Source of the DNA: Erysipelotrichaceae bacterium
GTDB lineage: Bacteria; Bacillota_I; Bacilli_A; Erysipelotrichales; Erysipelotrichaceae
Direction: 5' to 3'
NCBI GenBank assembly: GCA_030525525.1
Contig: JAUNEN010000005.1
Location: forward strand, 25,459-80,231
Length of the DNA stretch: 54,773 nt
The notes below the pieces were generated by a model. It saw only the letters and a list, made by a program, of their open reading frames with translations. It made no database searches and was not told the DNA's origin. The position numbers and the translations under genes are program-made. Every line of letters begins with the position of its first letter. Position 1 is the first letter of the stretch. Shown here piece after piece: positions 40,321 to 50,202 of this stretch.

Positions 40321-40343
40321 GCAGGACAAAAGAACTCCTTTCT

Positions 40344-40371
40344 TTGCAACATGAGCACATTGTTTTAAAAT
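40344..40371 (+). promoter_or_regulatory. phoH promoter
   Basis: TTGCAA (40344-40349), 16 nt, TAAAAT (40366-40371); the AAGGAG ribosome binding site follows at 40380-40385. Confidence 0.65.
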
Positions 40372-40389
40372 GGAGTCACAAGGAGAATC

Positions 40390-41355
40390 ATGAATTTGGA
40401 TACACAGGTAACTATTGAGCTTGAAGGAATGAGTGAAGCGGAAGCGATGGAGCTGATCGGCTCGCGCGATAAAAATCTGGAAGCACTCCAGAAAGCTTTT
40501 TCAAAAAATATATCATTCCGTGACAATACATTTTTCATTTCCGGATGCGATCAGAAAACTTCCGGACAGATTGAAAAGGTTCTGCACGCTCTTTACACAC
40601 AGGTGAAGAAGGGCATCCGGATCAATGAACAGGATGTCAACTATGCATCAAGACTTGCACAGAGAAATGAAGAAATCAGATTTGAAGAACTGGATAAAAC
40701 AGTTGTCGGCAGAACCGCAAACGGCAAAGCGATCGTCCCGAAAACCCTGGGGCAGAAAGCTTTCGTCGATGCGATGAATGAGAATCCGATTGTATTTGCG
40801 ATCGGACCGGCCGGAACCGGCAAAACATATCTTGCGGTTGTACAGGCAGTCACAGCACTCAAGAAAGGCGAAGTCAAAAGAATTGTTCTGACAAGACCTG
40901 CCGTTGAAGCAGGTGAAAACCTCGGCTTTCTGCCCGGCGATCTCAAGGAAAAGGTTGATCCGTATCTGACACCGCTTTATGATGCACTCCACGATATGCT
41001 CGGAAACGAGCAGACGGAAAAACTGATGGAGCGCGGCAATATTGAAGTGGCACCTCTTGCCTATATGAGAGGCCGTACGCTCAATGATTCCTATGTCATC
41101 CTTGATGAAGCGCAGAATACAACCAGCTCGCAGATGAAGATGTTTTTAACAAGACTGGGCTTCCATTCAAGAATGGTCATCACCGGCGACATCACCCAGA
41201 TTGACCTTGACCGCAGAACGCCAAGCGGCTTAATCGAAGCATCTGAGATTCTCAAAGGAATTGAAGGAATTCATATCATGCGCTTAAGCGCAGATGATGT
41301 CGTGCGCCATCCGTTAGTGCAGAAGATCATCGAAAAATATGCTGAACATGAATAA
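40390..41355 (+). CDS. phoH: PhoH-like ATPase
   Basis: Cytoplasmic ATPase, often linked to RNA metabolism together with YbeY. An N-terminal KH-like part (TIELEGMSEAEAMELIGSRD) is followed by the P-loop AIGPAGTGKTYLAVVQAV, TRPAVEAGENLGFLPGD, DEAQNTTSSQMKMFLTRLG and MVITGDITQIDL. It has 321 residues, typical of the PhoH/YbeZ type. AAGGAG precedes the ATG. ybeY lies downstream, the common pair, here with a terminator and a second promoter between them. Confidence 0.94.
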   Translation: MNLDTQVTIELEGMSEAEAMELIGSRDKNLEALQKAFSKNISFRDNTFFISGCDQKTSGQIEKVLHALYTQVKKGIRINEQDVNYASRLAQRNEEIRFEELDKTVVGRTANGKAIVPKTLGQKAFVDAMNENPIVFAIGPAGTGKTYLAVVQAVTALKKGEVKRIVLTRPAVEAGENLGFLPGDLKEKVDPYLTPLYDALHDMLGNEQTEKLMERGNIEVAPLAYMRGRTLNDSYVILDEAQNTTSSQMKMFLTRLGFHSRMVITGDITQIDLDRRTPSGLIEASEILKGIEGIHIMRLSADDVVRHPLVQKIIEKYAEHE

Positions 41356-41357
41356 AA

Positions 41358-41380
41358 GACGCTGAACAAGCGCCTTTTTT
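41358..41380 (+). terminator. phoH terminator
   Basis: GACGCT, loop GAACA, AGCGCC (five of six pairs), then TTTTTT. A modest hairpin directly after the stop. Confidence 0.6.
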
Positions 41381-41395
41381 CAGCTCTTCACCATC

Positions 41396-41424
41396 TGTAA
41401 ACGGCAACCCAAAAGCGCTATAAT
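41396..41424 (+). promoter_or_regulatory. ybeY operon promoter
   Basis: -10 TATAAT (41419-41424) with a weak -35 TGTAAA (41396-41401) at 17 nt. Confidence 0.5.
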
Positions 41425-41445
41425 ACGAATGCATAAGGAGCTATT

Positions 41446-41898
41446 ATGGAAATCACACTTTACAACAGAACCAACACTGACGTATCCGGATACGAACCCT
41501 ATTTTGAAAAAATCGCAGACAGCGCAAAAAAGATTCTTTCCCTGAAAGAGGATTATCTGCTTTCGGTGACATTTGTGCGCTCAAGAACAATCCATACGAT
41601 CAACCGTGACTACCGCAATATTGACAGACCGACGGATGTCATCACCTTTGCGGCAATGGATGATGCGGATGTCTTCTTTGAAGAAGAGGAAAAAGACCTC
41701 GGCGATATTTTCATCAACATCGACTATGCAAAGCGGCAGGCGAAGGAATACGGACATTCCTATGACAGAGAGATCTGTTTCCTCTTTACGCATGGACTGC
41801 TGCATTGTCTTGGATACGATCATATGAATGAGAAGGATGAGAAGGTCATGTTTGATCTGCAGAAGAAGATTCTTGACCCGATCGTTGCCAGGAAATGA
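41446..41898 (+). CDS. ybeY: Endoribonuclease YbeY
   Basis: Zinc-dependent endoribonuclease for 16S rRNA 3'-end maturation and rRNA quality control. The metal-binding motif HGLLHCLGYDH has the three histidines (116, 120, 126), preceded by the conserved DRPTDVITFA and GDIFINIDYA. It has 150 residues. AAGGAG lies 6 nt before the ATG. The stop overlaps the dgkA start as ATGA. Confidence 0.95.
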   Translation: MEITLYNRTNTDVSGYEPYFEKIADSAKKILSLKEDYLLSVTFVRSRTIHTINRDYRNIDRPTDVITFAAMDDADVFFEEEEKDLGDIFINIDYAKRQAKEYGHSYDREICFLFTHGLLHCLGYDHMNEKDEKVMFDLQKKILDPIVARK

Positions 41899-42236
41899 AA
41901 GAAAAATTCGGACCGGCATGGAGCGGGCTGATTCTCGGACTCAAAGATCAGAGCATCCGGATTCAGTTTATCCTCGCATTTCTTGCCTGCATTGCCGGCT
42001 TTGTGCTGAAACTGACACTTTCGGAGTGGGTTGCGGTTGTCATCTGCATTGCCCTTGTCATCAGCACCGAAATCATGAATACATGTGTTGAAAAAGTGTG
42101 TGACTTATATTCAGAAGAAACAGATGAGAGGATCAGAGTCATCAAGGATCTGGCAGCCGGTGCTGTTTTATGCGCAGCTTTCGGTGCCTTGATCACAGCT
42201 CTTCTGATTCTGATTACCCATCTTAGAGGAGGTTGA
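41895..42236 (+). CDS. dgkA: Undecaprenol/diacylglycerol kinase (DgkA family)
   Basis: Small membrane lipid kinase; in Gram-positive bacteria it mainly phosphorylates undecaprenol for cell-wall synthesis. It has three membrane segments with the family core STEIMNTCVEKVCDL and KDLAAGAVL in the active-site region, and the N-terminal amphipathic GPAWSGLILGLKDQSIRIQ. It has 113 residues, normal. It sits between ybeY (4-nt overlap) and cdd (1-nt gap), a standard Firmicutes order. Confidence 0.93.
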   Translation: MKEKFGPAWSGLILGLKDQSIRIQFILAFLACIAGFVLKLTLSEWVAVVICIALVISTEIMNTCVEKVCDLYSEETDERIRVIKDLAAGAVLCAAFGALITALLILITHLRGG

Positions 42237-42237
42237 A

Positions 42238-42639
42238 ATGGAAAAGGAACAGCTGATCGCGGAAGCGTTCAAGGCAATGAAAAATGCTTATGCACCATAT
42301 TCGAACTATCATGTCGGAGCTGCAATTGAGACAAGCGACGGCAAAATCATCTATGGTGCAAATATTGAAAATGCGTCATTCGGCGCAACCAACTGCGCTG
42401 AAAGAAGTGCAGTCTTTGCGGCATATTCCAACGGCTACCGCAAGGATACAATCAAAGCGCTCGCCATTGTTTCGGACGGCGACAGGATCGCTGCCCCATG
42501 CGGCATCTGCCGTCAGGTTTTGTGCGAGCTTGTGGACGGGGAAATGCCGATCTATCTTTCCAACGGCAAAGATGAATGCGTCACAAATATCAATGAACTG
42601 CTGCCAATGCAGTTCAAAGAAGAGGACGTGCTTCGATGA
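42238..42639 (+). CDS. cdd: Cytidine deaminase
   Basis: Zinc enzyme that deaminates cytidine and deoxycytidine to uridine and deoxyuridine. It shows NAYAPYSNYHVGAAI, the zinc/catalytic motif TNCAERSAVFAA (Cys and Glu) and PCGICRQVLCEL (two further zinc cysteines). It has 133 residues, the short tetrameric form. GAGGAGG precedes the ATG; the stop overlaps era as ATGA. Confidence 0.96.
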   Translation: MEKEQLIAEAFKAMKNAYAPYSNYHVGAAIETSDGKIIYGANIENASFGATNCAERSAVFAAYSNGYRKDTIKALAIVSDGDRIAAPCGICRQVLCELVDGEMPIYLSNGKDECVTNINELLPMQFKEEDVLR

Positions 42640-43535
42640 GAAGCGGATTTGTGGCACTTGCCGGCAGACCGAATGCCGGTAAAAGTACATTGATCAATTC
42701 GCTTGTTGCCGAAAAGATTGCGATTGTTTCAAACCGTCCCCAGACAACAAGAAGTGAAATCCGCGGCATTCTGACAACCGAAGAAGGTCAGATTATCTTT
42801 ACCGATACACCCGGCATCCATAAGCCCAAATACAGACTGGAAACCAGAATGAACGCCCAGGCAGCCGATGTCATGAACGGCGTCGATCTGATTTATCTGG
42901 TCGTGGACGGCAGCGTGCCGTTTTCAAAGGGCGATGAATTTGTTCTGAACATGGTTAAGAATACAGGTCTGCCTGCTTTTCTGATTCTCAACAAAATCGA
43001 TCAGATGAAAGAAGCACAGGTGCTCAAAAATCTTGAATCATGGCAGAAGCGCCATGACTTTGAAGAATACTTCCCGATCAGTGCCAAATTCCAGAAATCT
43101 TTCAAAGATCTGATCGAAACGACCCTGAAGTATCTTCCCGAAGGGGATCTGCTTTATCCTGCTGATATAGTTTCAGATGGGGCCGAAGATTTCAGAATTG
43201 CCGAACTGATCCGTGAAAAGGTACTGATCTGCACCGATGAGGAAGTTCCTCATGCGACTGCTGTCAAAATTGAAAACAAGGAGTTCCGCAAGAATGCATG
43301 CTACATCCAGGCGGTGATCCTTGTCGAAAAGCAGTCGCAGAAACCGATCATGATCGGCAAACAGGGTTCCATGCTCAAAAAGATCGGCAAACTGGCAAGA
43401 GAAGATCTCGAAAAGCTGCTCGGCAGAAATGTCTATCTTGAACTGTTTGTCAGAGTTGAGGATGAATGGCGCTCAAAGGATGCCCGCATCACTGAATACG
43501 GATACGGCATCTCCGGGATGAATTTTGATGAATGA
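42636..43535 (+). CDS. era: GTPase Era
   Basis: Essential GTPase for 16S rRNA processing and 30S assembly. G1 is AGRPNAGKSTLIN, G2 PQTTRSEIRGI, G3 DTPGIHKPK, G4 NKID. The C-terminal KH domain carries IMIGKQGSMLKKIG and LFVRVEDEWR. It has 299 residues, normal. The start overlaps the cdd stop and the end overlaps the recO start region by a few bases. Confidence 0.97.
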   Translation: MRSGFVALAGRPNAGKSTLINSLVAEKIAIVSNRPQTTRSEIRGILTTEEGQIIFTDTPGIHKPKYRLETRMNAQAADVMNGVDLIYLVVDGSVPFSKGDEFVLNMVKNTGLPAFLILNKIDQMKEAQVLKNLESWQKRHDFEEYFPISAKFQKSFKDLIETTLKYLPEGDLLYPADIVSDGAEDFRIAELIREKVLICTDEEVPHATAVKIENKEFRKNACYIQAVILVEKQSQKPIMIGKQGSMLKKIGKLAREDLEKLLGRNVYLELFVRVEDEWRSKDARITEYGYGISGMNFDE

Positions 43536-44286
43536 TACGGTAAGTGCATTGATACTGAGTCAGGCTGACTTTCGCGAGAGCGATGTGATCATCCGTGTTC
43601 TGACGAAAGAATACGGACTGCTCAGCTTTATTGCCAAGGGGGCAAGAAAGATGACCAGCAAAAATGCCGGTTCCATCATTCCTGTCACCAAAGCGGAAAT
43701 CCAGTTTGACTACAAAGATGGACAGACGATGTTCCGTCTCAAAACAGCCAGAACAAAAAAGTTCTACCGCCGCATCCATGAAGATCTGAAACTGACGGCA
43801 GCTTCAAACATGTTATGCGATGTATGCGCAGGCATGGCGCATGAAGCTGCCGTGTCAGATGAAGAATTTGATCTTCTGGAACATGCATTTGATCTGCTGC
43901 AGGAAGGAAAGGATCCCGATACACTCATATCGCTTTATATTTCAGATATGATGAAGCTCTTCGGAATCCAGGCGGATGCGGATGAATGTGTACGCTGCGG
44001 CAATACGACGGTCACGGCACTCAGTGCAAAAGACGGCGGCTTTCTCTGTCACGATTGTGCCGCAAAGGCAGGTGTCAGAGAGATTCCGGCCGAAGATCTC
44101 AAGCGCTTCAGGCTGATTGTCAAAGGGAGCCTGAGACACATTGATCTGATCATGAATGCGGCACCGGCAGATACGGGACAGCTGGGTGTTTTAATTGATA
44201 TGCTGAGAATTCACGCAGGGCTGCAGCTGCGTTCTTTTGCGTTTTATAAAGCACTGTACTACAAACGCTATGCAACTATTGAATAA
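43528..44286 (+). CDS. recO: DNA repair protein RecO
   Basis: Mediator that loads RecA and anneals strands in recombinational repair. It has an N-terminal OB-fold (ALILSQADFRESDVIIRVLT, YGLLSFIAKGARK), a helical middle and a C-terminal zinc site with CVRCGN and CHDC. It has 252 residues, normal. ATG 43528 is preceded in frame by TTG 43525; the ribosome binding site is weak (GGGATGA), fitting coupling to era, whose stop overlaps by 8 nt. Confidence 0.92.
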   Translation: MNDTVSALILSQADFRESDVIIRVLTKEYGLLSFIAKGARKMTSKNAGSIIPVTKAEIQFDYKDGQTMFRLKTARTKKFYRRIHEDLKLTAASNMLCDVCAGMAHEAAVSDEEFDLLEHAFDLLQEGKDPDTLISLYISDMMKLFGIQADADECVRCGNTTVTALSAKDGGFLCHDCAAKAGVREIPAEDLKRFRLIVKGSLRHIDLIMNAAPADTGQLGVLIDMLRIHAGLQLRSFAFYKALYYKRYATIE

Positions 44287-44307
44287 GTGCTCAAACGGTG
44301 CTATAGT
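44279..44307 (+). promoter_or_regulatory. glyS promoter
   Basis: TTGAAT (44279-44284), 17 nt, TATAGT (44302-44307). The leader is only about 30 nt, too short for a T-box. Confidence 0.7.
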
Positions 44308-44343
44308 AATACAGATTATGTAAACTTGGGAGGTTATACGCTT

Positions 44344-45720
44344 ATGGACAAGACATTTGATCTGATCGTCTCGCATGCCAAGAACACCGGCTTCGTTTTT
44401 CAGGGTTCTGAAATCTACGGCGGGTTAAGCAATACATGGGATTTCGGTCCTTACGGAGTCATGCTCAAAGACAATATCAAACGTGCATGGCAGAAAAAAT
44501 TCATTCAGGAAGATCCGAATAATGTGGAGATTCAGGCTGCGATTCTGATGAATCCGAAAGTCTGGGAAGCATCCGGACATCTGAAGGGATTCTCCGATCC
44601 GCTGATGGATTGCAAAGAATGCAAAACAAGACACCGTGCCGACCAGCTGATTGAAAACTGGAGCGAAGGCAAAGTGACATGTGAGGGCTGGTCCAATGAG
44701 CAGATGGAAAAGTTCATTGAAGAGAATCAGATTCCCTGTCCCGACTGCGGCAAGCACAACTTCACACCGATCCGTCAGTTCAATCTGATGTTCAAGACAT
44801 TCCAGGGAACACTGGAAGACGGAAAGAGCACAATTTATCTGCGTCCCGAAACAGCGCAGGGTATGTTTGTCGACTTCAAGAATGTGCAGCGTGCATACAG
44901 AAAGAAGCTGCCGTTCGGAATCGGTCAGATCGGTAAATCCTTCCGCAACGAAATCACTCCCGGAAACTTCATTTTCAGAACCCGTGAATTCGAGCAGATG
45001 GAAATGGAATTCTTCTGCAAACCCAATGATGATGACAACTGGTTCCCTTACTGGCGCAACTTCTGCATGGAATGGATTCTGAGCCTTGGCGGAAATAAGG
45101 AAAACCTCCGCTTCCGCGACCATGAGAAGGAAGAACTCAGCTTCTATTCAAAGGCAACCACTGATATCGAATATAAATTCCCGTGGGGCTGGGGCGAGCT
45201 CTGGGGAATCGCTGACCGTACGGATTATGACCTGACTCAGCATCAGATCACTTCCGGCAAGGATATGAGCTATCTCGATCCGGTCACAAATGAAAAGTAC
45301 ATCCCTTACGTCGTTGAACCGGCAGTCGGTGTCGAAAGACTGTTCTTCATGTTCTTCACCGATGCCTATGACGAAGAGGTTCTTGAAAACGGCGACAAGC
45401 GTGTTGTCATGCGCTTCTCACCGATCCTCGCTCCCGTCAAGGCAGGCATCCTGCCGCTCAAGAAGAAAGATCACGGCGAGAAGGCAAAGGAAATCTACAA
45501 AGAGCTCTCCTATGACTTCAACGTACAGTATGACGAAGCCGGCTCCATCGGCAAGAGATACCGCCGCATGGACGAAATCGGAACACCGTACTGCATCACC
45601 GTCGATGATCAGACATTAGAAGACGGAACGGTTACAATCCGCTTCCGTGATTCCATGGAACAGGAAAGAATGAGCGTTGAAGAGGTCCGCGCAAGGATCC
45701 TCAAAGACATTCGTTTCTGA
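44344..45720 (+). CDS. glyS: Glycyl-tRNA synthetase (dimeric class II type)
   Basis: Charges tRNA-Gly. The single-chain alpha2 type is shown by [20 protein letters not shown], the motif 2 region [39 protein letters not shown] and motif 3 [15 protein letters not shown], with a C-terminal anticodon-binding part ([19 protein letters not shown]). CKEC and CPDC cysteines form a zinc site. It has 458 residues, normal. The frame is open to 44287, but ATG 44344 matches the family and has GGGAGG about 10 nt upstream. Confidence 0.96.
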   Translation: MDKTFDLIVSHAKNTGFVFQGSEIYGGLSNTWDFGPYGVMLKDNIKRAWQKKFIQEDPNNVEIQAAILMNPKVWEASGHLKGFSDPLMDCKECKTRHRADQLIENWSEGKVTCEGWSNEQMEKFIEENQIPCPDCGKHNFTPIRQFNLMFKTFQGTLEDGKSTIYLRPETAQGMFVDFKNVQRAYRKKLPFGIGQIGKSFRNEITPGNFIFRTREFEQMEMEFFCKPNDDDNWFPYWRNFCMEWILSLGGNKENLRFRDHEKEELSFYSKATTDIEYKFPWGWGELWGIADRTDYDLTQHQITSGKDMSYLDPVTNEKYIPYVVEPAVGVERLFFMFFTDAYDEEVLENGDKRVVMRFSPILAPVKAGILPLKKKDHGEKAKEIYKELSYDFNVQYDEAGSIGKRYRRMDEIGTPYCITVDDQTLEDGTVTIRFRDSMEQERMSVEEVRARILKDIRF

Positions 45721-45742
45721 TAGTTAACTGAAGCAGGTGAAG

Positions 45743-47491
45743 ATGGTCAGAATCAGTGAAGAGGAAATACAGGCAGTCAGAAGCAGGGCCGATATTGTCG
45801 ATGTTGTTTCGCATTATCTGCAGATCCACCGCAAGGGGAAACAGTATCGGGCAGTCTGTCCGTTTCATGATGACCATGATCCTTCCATGAACATCAATCC
45901 TGATCTTCAGATTTACAAATGCTTTGTATGCGGCGCCGGCGGCAATGTCTTCTCGTTTGTTCAGAACTACGAAAAGATTTCATTCCCCGAGGCGGTCGGC
46001 AGGGTGGCATCCTTAATCGGATACAATCTCTCCGTAACCCCGGAAGCATATACGGCAAAAAGCGATCCTCACAAAGAGAATCTCTACAAAATACTGAATG
46101 AAACGATCCGTTTCACTTCTTATCAGCTCAATTCACAGGAAGCACTCAGTGCCAAGGATTATCTGCATAACCGCGGGCTTGACGATGAGATCATCGCAAA
46201 GTTTGAAATCGGCTATAATCCGGGCAATGACTCTCTCTACCGGTTCCTGCATGCAAAAGGCTACAGCGATGCTGCACTCAATGCGGTCAATGTCGCCCGT
46301 ATGACGGAAAGCGGCATCCATGATGTCTTTTCGCAGAGAATCACATTTCCGATTCATGATGCACACGGCAACCCGATCGGTTTTTCGGCAAGGGCACTCA
46401 ATCCTGAAAATACCAGCAAGTATATCAATACAAATGATACCGAGCTGTTTACCAAGGGAGATATTGTCTATAACAGCCACAGAGCCAGAACAAGTGCACG
46501 CCATGAAGGAAAGATCTATGTCTGCGAAGGCGTGACCGATGTCATCGCATTTGCAAAAGCAGGGATCGAAAACGCAGTCTGTACGCTGGGAACATCCTGT
46601 ACGACGCATCAGATTTCTCTGTTGAGAAGTCTTGCTGCCCGCATCGTCTTCTGCTATGACGGCGACGCGCCGGGTCAGGCGGCTGCCTACAGAGCGGCAC
46701 GCATGGCAAGAGATGCCGGCTGTGATGTGTCAGTGATCCTGAACAAAACCGGTCTTGACCCGGATGAGATTGTCCGTTCGCAGTCTGCCGAAGCACTCAA
46801 AGAAATGCTGAAGCAGGAAGTCTCCTGGATGGAATTCGTGCTGAATTATCTTTCGGACCGCTACAACCTGAACAGCTACCTTGAAAAGAAGCAGTTTGTT
46901 GAAGAAGCTCTGAAGGAAATCAATCAGCTGACTGATGAAACCGACAGACGATACTTCACAGATGAAATCAGCCGGATTTCCGGTATGCGTGTAGAGTTCA
47001 GAAAGCGTGATCAGTCTGCGGCGGTTCAGCCTCTGAAAAAGCTGAGTGTCAGAAACGGGGCAGACCAGGCAGAAGAGATGATTCTCAGCATGATGATGAA
47101 CAGCCCTGAGGCAGCAATCAAATTTGAAGAGGAACTCGGATATCTGAACAAACCCGAACATCAGACGCTGGCAATGATGATTCTTGACGCACGTCATACA
47201 AACGGAATCTGCACGCCGAGCGGATTAATCGATATGAGTTCGGATGAATCGATCAGAAATCTGATCACTTCAATTGCGACCGGCAGCGACTTTGCAAAAC
47301 CCTATGATGAGAAAGTGATGAACGGAGCGATCCGCAAGGTGAAAATCACCGTGCTGAACAGCGAGGCAGATGCATATAAGCAGCAGCTGAATGCGGACCT
47401 GAACAGTGTCAGCCGTCAGCTGATCCTGAACAAATATGCAAATTGTCTGAGAGAATTACGGAGGTATATTGATGAAGAAAACAGTCAGTGA
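45743..47491 (+). CDS. dnaG: DNA primase
   Basis: Makes RNA primers for replication. The N-terminal zinc finger is [16 protein letters not shown] with CFVCGAGGN. The RNA polymerase core with TOPRIM motifs carries [16 protein letters not shown] and [15 protein letters not shown], and the C-terminal helicase-binding part is helical. It has 582 residues, normal. A GTG at 45737 is in frame, but ATG 45743 ([20 protein letters not shown]) fits the family. It overlaps rpoD by 20 nt. Confidence 0.96.
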   Translation: MVRISEEEIQAVRSRADIVDVVSHYLQIHRKGKQYRAVCPFHDDHDPSMNINPDLQIYKCFVCGAGGNVFSFVQNYEKISFPEAVGRVASLIGYNLSVTPEAYTAKSDPHKENLYKILNETIRFTSYQLNSQEALSAKDYLHNRGLDDEIIAKFEIGYNPGNDSLYRFLHAKGYSDAALNAVNVARMTESGIHDVFSQRITFPIHDAHGNPIGFSARALNPENTSKYINTNDTELFTKGDIVYNSHRARTSARHEGKIYVCEGVTDVIAFAKAGIENAVCTLGTSCTTHQISLLRSLAARIVFCYDGDAPGQAAAYRAARMARDAGCDVSVILNKTGLDPDEIVRSQSAEALKEMLKQEVSWMEFVLNYLSDRYNLNSYLEKKQFVEEALKEINQLTDETDRRYFTDEISRISGMRVEFRKRDQSAAVQPLKKLSVRNGADQAEEMILSMMMNSPEAAIKFEEELGYLNKPEHQTLAMMILDARHTNGICTPSGLIDMSSDESIRNLITSIATGSDFAKPYDEKVMNGAIRKVKITVLNSEADAYKQQLNADLNSVSRQLILNKYANCLRELRRYIDEENSQ

Positions 47492-49142
47492 AGAAGCAGC
47501 GAACGCTGAAGAAAAGAACATGAAGAAAACAACCAAGAAAACAGGAACGAAGAAATCCTCCGGAACAAAAGCGGCAGACGAAACAGATGTTTCAGCTGCA
47601 GCAGAAAACAAAGCTGCAAAGCCGGCAAAGAAGTCATCCGCAAAGAAAGCTGCGGAAGCTGCCGGTGAAACAGTGAATGAAACTGCCGCAAAGAAAACAA
47701 CCCGTAAAAAGGCAAGTGAAACAGAAGAAACAAAACAGCCTGAAGTGACTGAAGAAAAACCGGTCAGAAAAACTTCCAGAAAAAAGGCTGATGAAACAGA
47801 AAGTGCTGCACCCGCAAAGAGAACATCCAGAAAGAAGGCTGCCGAAAAGACAGCGGCACCTGATGCGATCGAAGTTGCGGCTGCAAATGCATCCGGCAAG
47901 GCAGTCATCGACCGTTCGATGATGCGTGAAAAGAAGACAGCCATCGATGTCTATAAGCGTGAAGGAAGACTGAAGGAACTCAAGAGCCTTGATGAACTCA
48001 AAGCAGATTACCGTGAAGTCTACCGCATTGACGGTGCAATCTATCAGAAAGACATTATGGCAAGTCTTGATCATCTGGATCTTTCCGATGAAGACCTTGA
48101 TCAGCTGTGGGACTGGTTCTCAAATGAGAACATCCCGATTTCGGAAGATGAAGACATCGCCGAAATGACAGCCGAAGAGGAAGAAGTCGATCTTGATGAT
48201 ACGGATGACATCGATTCCAACATCGATGACACAACCGAAAACAGCGATGATGAGTATTCCGCAAATCTCATCCCCGATCTTTCTCTGTATACCCGCTCCA
48301 CAAACATCCAGCTCAACGATCCGGTCAAGATGTATCTCAAAGAGATCGGCCGCGTTCCTCTTCTGAAGCCTGAAGATGAACCGGAAATCGCAAAGCGGAT
48401 TGAAGCAGGCGATGAGGAAGCACGCAATATTCTGATTTCATCCAACCTCCGTCTGGTTGTATCGATTGCGAAGAAATATGTCGGCAGAGGCATGCTGTTC
48501 CTTGATCTGATCCAGGAAGGAAACATGGGTCTTGTCAAGGCTGTCGAAAAATTCGATTATACAAAAGGCTTTAAATTCTCAACATATGCGACATGGTGGA
48601 TCCGTCAGGCAATCACCCGTGCCATTGCCGACCAGGCAAGAACCATCCGTATTCCTGTCCATATGGTCGAAACCATCAACAAGCTGACAAGAGTACAGCG
48701 TCAGCTCGTTCAGGAACTCGGCCGTGATCCGAGTGCCGAAGAAATTTCCGCACGAATGGACGGCATCTCTCCCGAAAAGGTCCGTGAAATCCAGAAGATC
48801 GCCCTTGAACCGGTATCCCTGGAAACTCCGATCGGTGAAGAAGATGATTCACATCTGGGCGACTTTATTGAAGACAAGGAAGCTCTCAGCCCTGACCAGT
48901 ATGCATCAAACCAGTTGCTCAAGGATGAGATTAACAGTGTTCTCTCCGGTCTTACCGACCGTGAAGAAAAGGTTCTGCGTTTAAGATTCGGTCTTTACGA
49001 CGGACGCACCAGAACACTGGAAGAAGTCGGCAAGGAATTCAACGTCACCAGAGAACGTATCCGTCAGATCGAAGCAAAGGCTCTGCGCAAGCTGAAGCAT
49101 CCGACCAGATCCAAGCGTCTCAAGGACTTCTTCGACAAATAA
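47472..49142 (+). CDS. rpoD: Primary RNA polymerase sigma factor with long basic N-terminal extension
   Basis: Housekeeping sigma-70. The conserved part has region 1.2 [16 protein letters not shown], region 2 [39 protein letters not shown], region 3 [13 protein letters not shown] and region 4 with the helix-turn-helix [20 protein letters not shown]. The first roughly 150 residues are Lys/Ala/Thr-rich with three copies of a T[ST]RKKA block, resembling histone-H1-like tails, before a region 1.1-like domain and an acidic stretch. It has 556 residues against about 370 for Bacillus SigA. GGAGG lies 7 nt before ATG 47472, inside dnaG. Confidence 0.95.
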   Translation: MKKTVSEEAANAEEKNMKKTTKKTGTKKSSGTKAADETDVSAAAENKAAKPAKKSSAKKAAEAAGETVNETAAKKTTRKKASETEETKQPEVTEEKPVRKTSRKKADETESAAPAKRTSRKKAAEKTAAPDAIEVAAANASGKAVIDRSMMREKKTAIDVYKREGRLKELKSLDELKADYREVYRIDGAIYQKDIMASLDHLDLSDEDLDQLWDWFSNENIPISEDEDIAEMTAEEEEVDLDDTDDIDSNIDDTTENSDDEYSANLIPDLSLYTRSTNIQLNDPVKMYLKEIGRVPLLKPEDEPEIAKRIEAGDEEARNILISSNLRLVVSIAKKYVGRGMLFLDLIQEGNMGLVKAVEKFDYTKGFKFSTYATWWIRQAITRAIADQARTIRIPVHMVETINKLTRVQRQLVQELGRDPSAEEISARMDGISPEKVREIQKIALEPVSLETPIGEEDDSHLGDFIEDKEALSPDQYASNQLLKDEINSVLSGLTDREEKVLRLRFGLYDGRTRTLEEVGKEFNVTRERIRQIEAKALRKLKHPTRSKRLKDFFDK

Positions 49143-49143
49143 G

Positions 49144-49809
49144 ATGAACCTGCGGATTGCAAAAATCGCAGACATGGTGAAACCGGGCGTGATCGCAGCT
49201 GATATCGGCACTGATCACGCCTTTCTTCCGATTCTTCTGATGCAGAAGAAAACAGCGGAGAAGGTCTATGCCTGCGACATCAATGAAGGACCTCTGAAAG
49301 CGGCGCAGCGCAACATCGCAAAAGAAGGTCTTTCCGATCACATCACAACAATTCTCTGCAGCGGCTTTGACAATGTTCCGGCCGATGCGGATTGTGCAAT
49401 CATTGCCGGCATGGGTTTCTACACATGCCGTGACATCCTTGAAAAGGCAATGAACCGTCTGCCTGATTTCAGACAGATCATCGTTGAAGTCAACCGCAAC
49501 ACGCCTGATATGAGAAAGTGGATCAGCGACCATCATTTCACAATTGACAATGAAGTGCTGATTCACGAAAAGGGATTTGATTATATAGCCATCAGTTTTA
49601 CTGTAAACCCGCACGAAGAACTTAATGAAGAAGAGATCCTCTGCGGAACAGATCTTCTGGTTAAGAGCGAAGGGTATGAAGAATACTGTGAGCGCATGAT
49701 TGCAAAGATTGATGAAATCCTGAAGGTATACAAAAAAGAAGATGTCCGCAAAGAACATCTTCTTCTTGAAAAAAGCATGTGGCAAAAAGCCAAAGATAAA
49801 ACGCGGTGA
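49144..49809 (+). CDS. trmK: tRNA (adenine-22-N1)-methyltransferase TrmK
   Basis: Methylates A22 in the D-arm of tRNAs. It has LRIAKIADMVKPGVIAADIG, TDHAFLPILL, VYACDINEGPLKAAQRNI, IIAGMGFYTCRDIL and the C-terminal helical part, the TrmK order. The usual GMGG loop reads GMGF. It has 221 residues. It starts one base after the rpoD stop, as commonly in Firmicutes. Its stop codon lies in the loop of the following terminator. Confidence 0.9.
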   Translation: MNLRIAKIADMVKPGVIAADIGTDHAFLPILLMQKKTAEKVYACDINEGPLKAAQRNIAKEGLSDHITTILCSGFDNVPADADCAIIAGMGFYTCRDILEKAMNRLPDFRQIIVEVNRNTPDMRKWISDHHFTIDNEVLIHEKGFDYIAISFTVNPHEELNEEEILCGTDLLVKSEGYEEYCERMIAKIDEILKVYKKEDVRKEHLLLEKSMWQKAKDKTR

Positions 49810-49821
49810 CCCGCGTTTTTC
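49798..49821. terminator. Terminator between trmK and rpsT
   Basis: AAAACGCGG, loop TGAC, CCGCGTTTTT, then CTTCT. With A-runs and T-runs on both sides it can serve trmK and the converging rpsT. Confidence 0.88.
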
Positions 49822-49827
49822 TTCTAT

Positions 49828-50091
49828 TTACTGAATTGAGTTGACAGCTTTCGCGAGTCTTGACTTCTGACGTGCAGCGTAGTTGGCTTTCTTGATATGA
49901 GAGACAACCGCCTTATCCAGAGACTTGTTCGCAGCGTCATATGCCTTGACAGCAGCTTCTTTGTCACCGGCGTTGACAGCAGCGAGGACTTTCTTGATCG
50001 CAGTCTTGAGCTCACTCTTCTGACCTGCATGAGCATTCTGTCTCTTCAGGTTTGTGAGAGCACGCTTTTTCTGAGACTTGATATTCGCCAT
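49828..50091 (-). CDS. rpsT: 30S ribosomal protein S20
   Basis: Small-subunit protein binding 16S rRNA. The sequence MANIKSQKKRALTNLKRQN is typical, followed by SELKTAIKKVLAAV and IKKANYAARQKSRLAKAVN. It has 87 residues, normal. AGGAGGTG precedes the ATG and a strong promoter (TTGCAT-17 nt-TATAAT) lies upstream. It is divergent from fmt. Confidence 0.97.
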   Translation of the reverse strand: MANIKSQKKRALTNLKRQNAHAGQKSELKTAIKKVLAAVNAGDKEAAVKAYDAANKSLDKAVVSHIKKANYAARQKSRLAKAVNSIQ

Positions 50092-50125
50092 GAGAACACC
50101 TCCTGTTCATTCTTCAGCAGACTGA

Positions 50126-50154
50126 ATTATAGCAAACGCACTTTTAAAATGCAA
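50126..50154 (-). promoter_or_regulatory. rpsT promoter
   Basis: On the minus strand -35 TTGCAT (50154-50149), 17 nt, -10 TATAAT (50131-50126). It has the same -35 and spacer length as the rpmB promoter. Confidence 0.8.
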
Positions 50155-50171
50155 TAAAAACAGTATTTAGG

Positions 50172-50177
50172 TATAAT
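50172..50177 (+). promoter_or_regulatory. fmt-lepA-hemW promoter -10
   Basis: TATAAT at 50172-50177 with AGGAGG at 50190-50195 before the fmt ATG. The -35 position at 17 nt falls on 50149-50154, the same bases as the rpsT -35 on the other strand, and is a poor match. Confidence 0.5.
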
Positions 50178-50202
50178 AAAACCCGAAACAGGAGGAATTG
50201 CC

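Noticed and set aside
44287-44343. Possible T-box upstream of glyS
   Set aside because: Only 57 nt separate recO and glyS, and the promoter leaves about 30 nt of leader; no T-box sequence is present.
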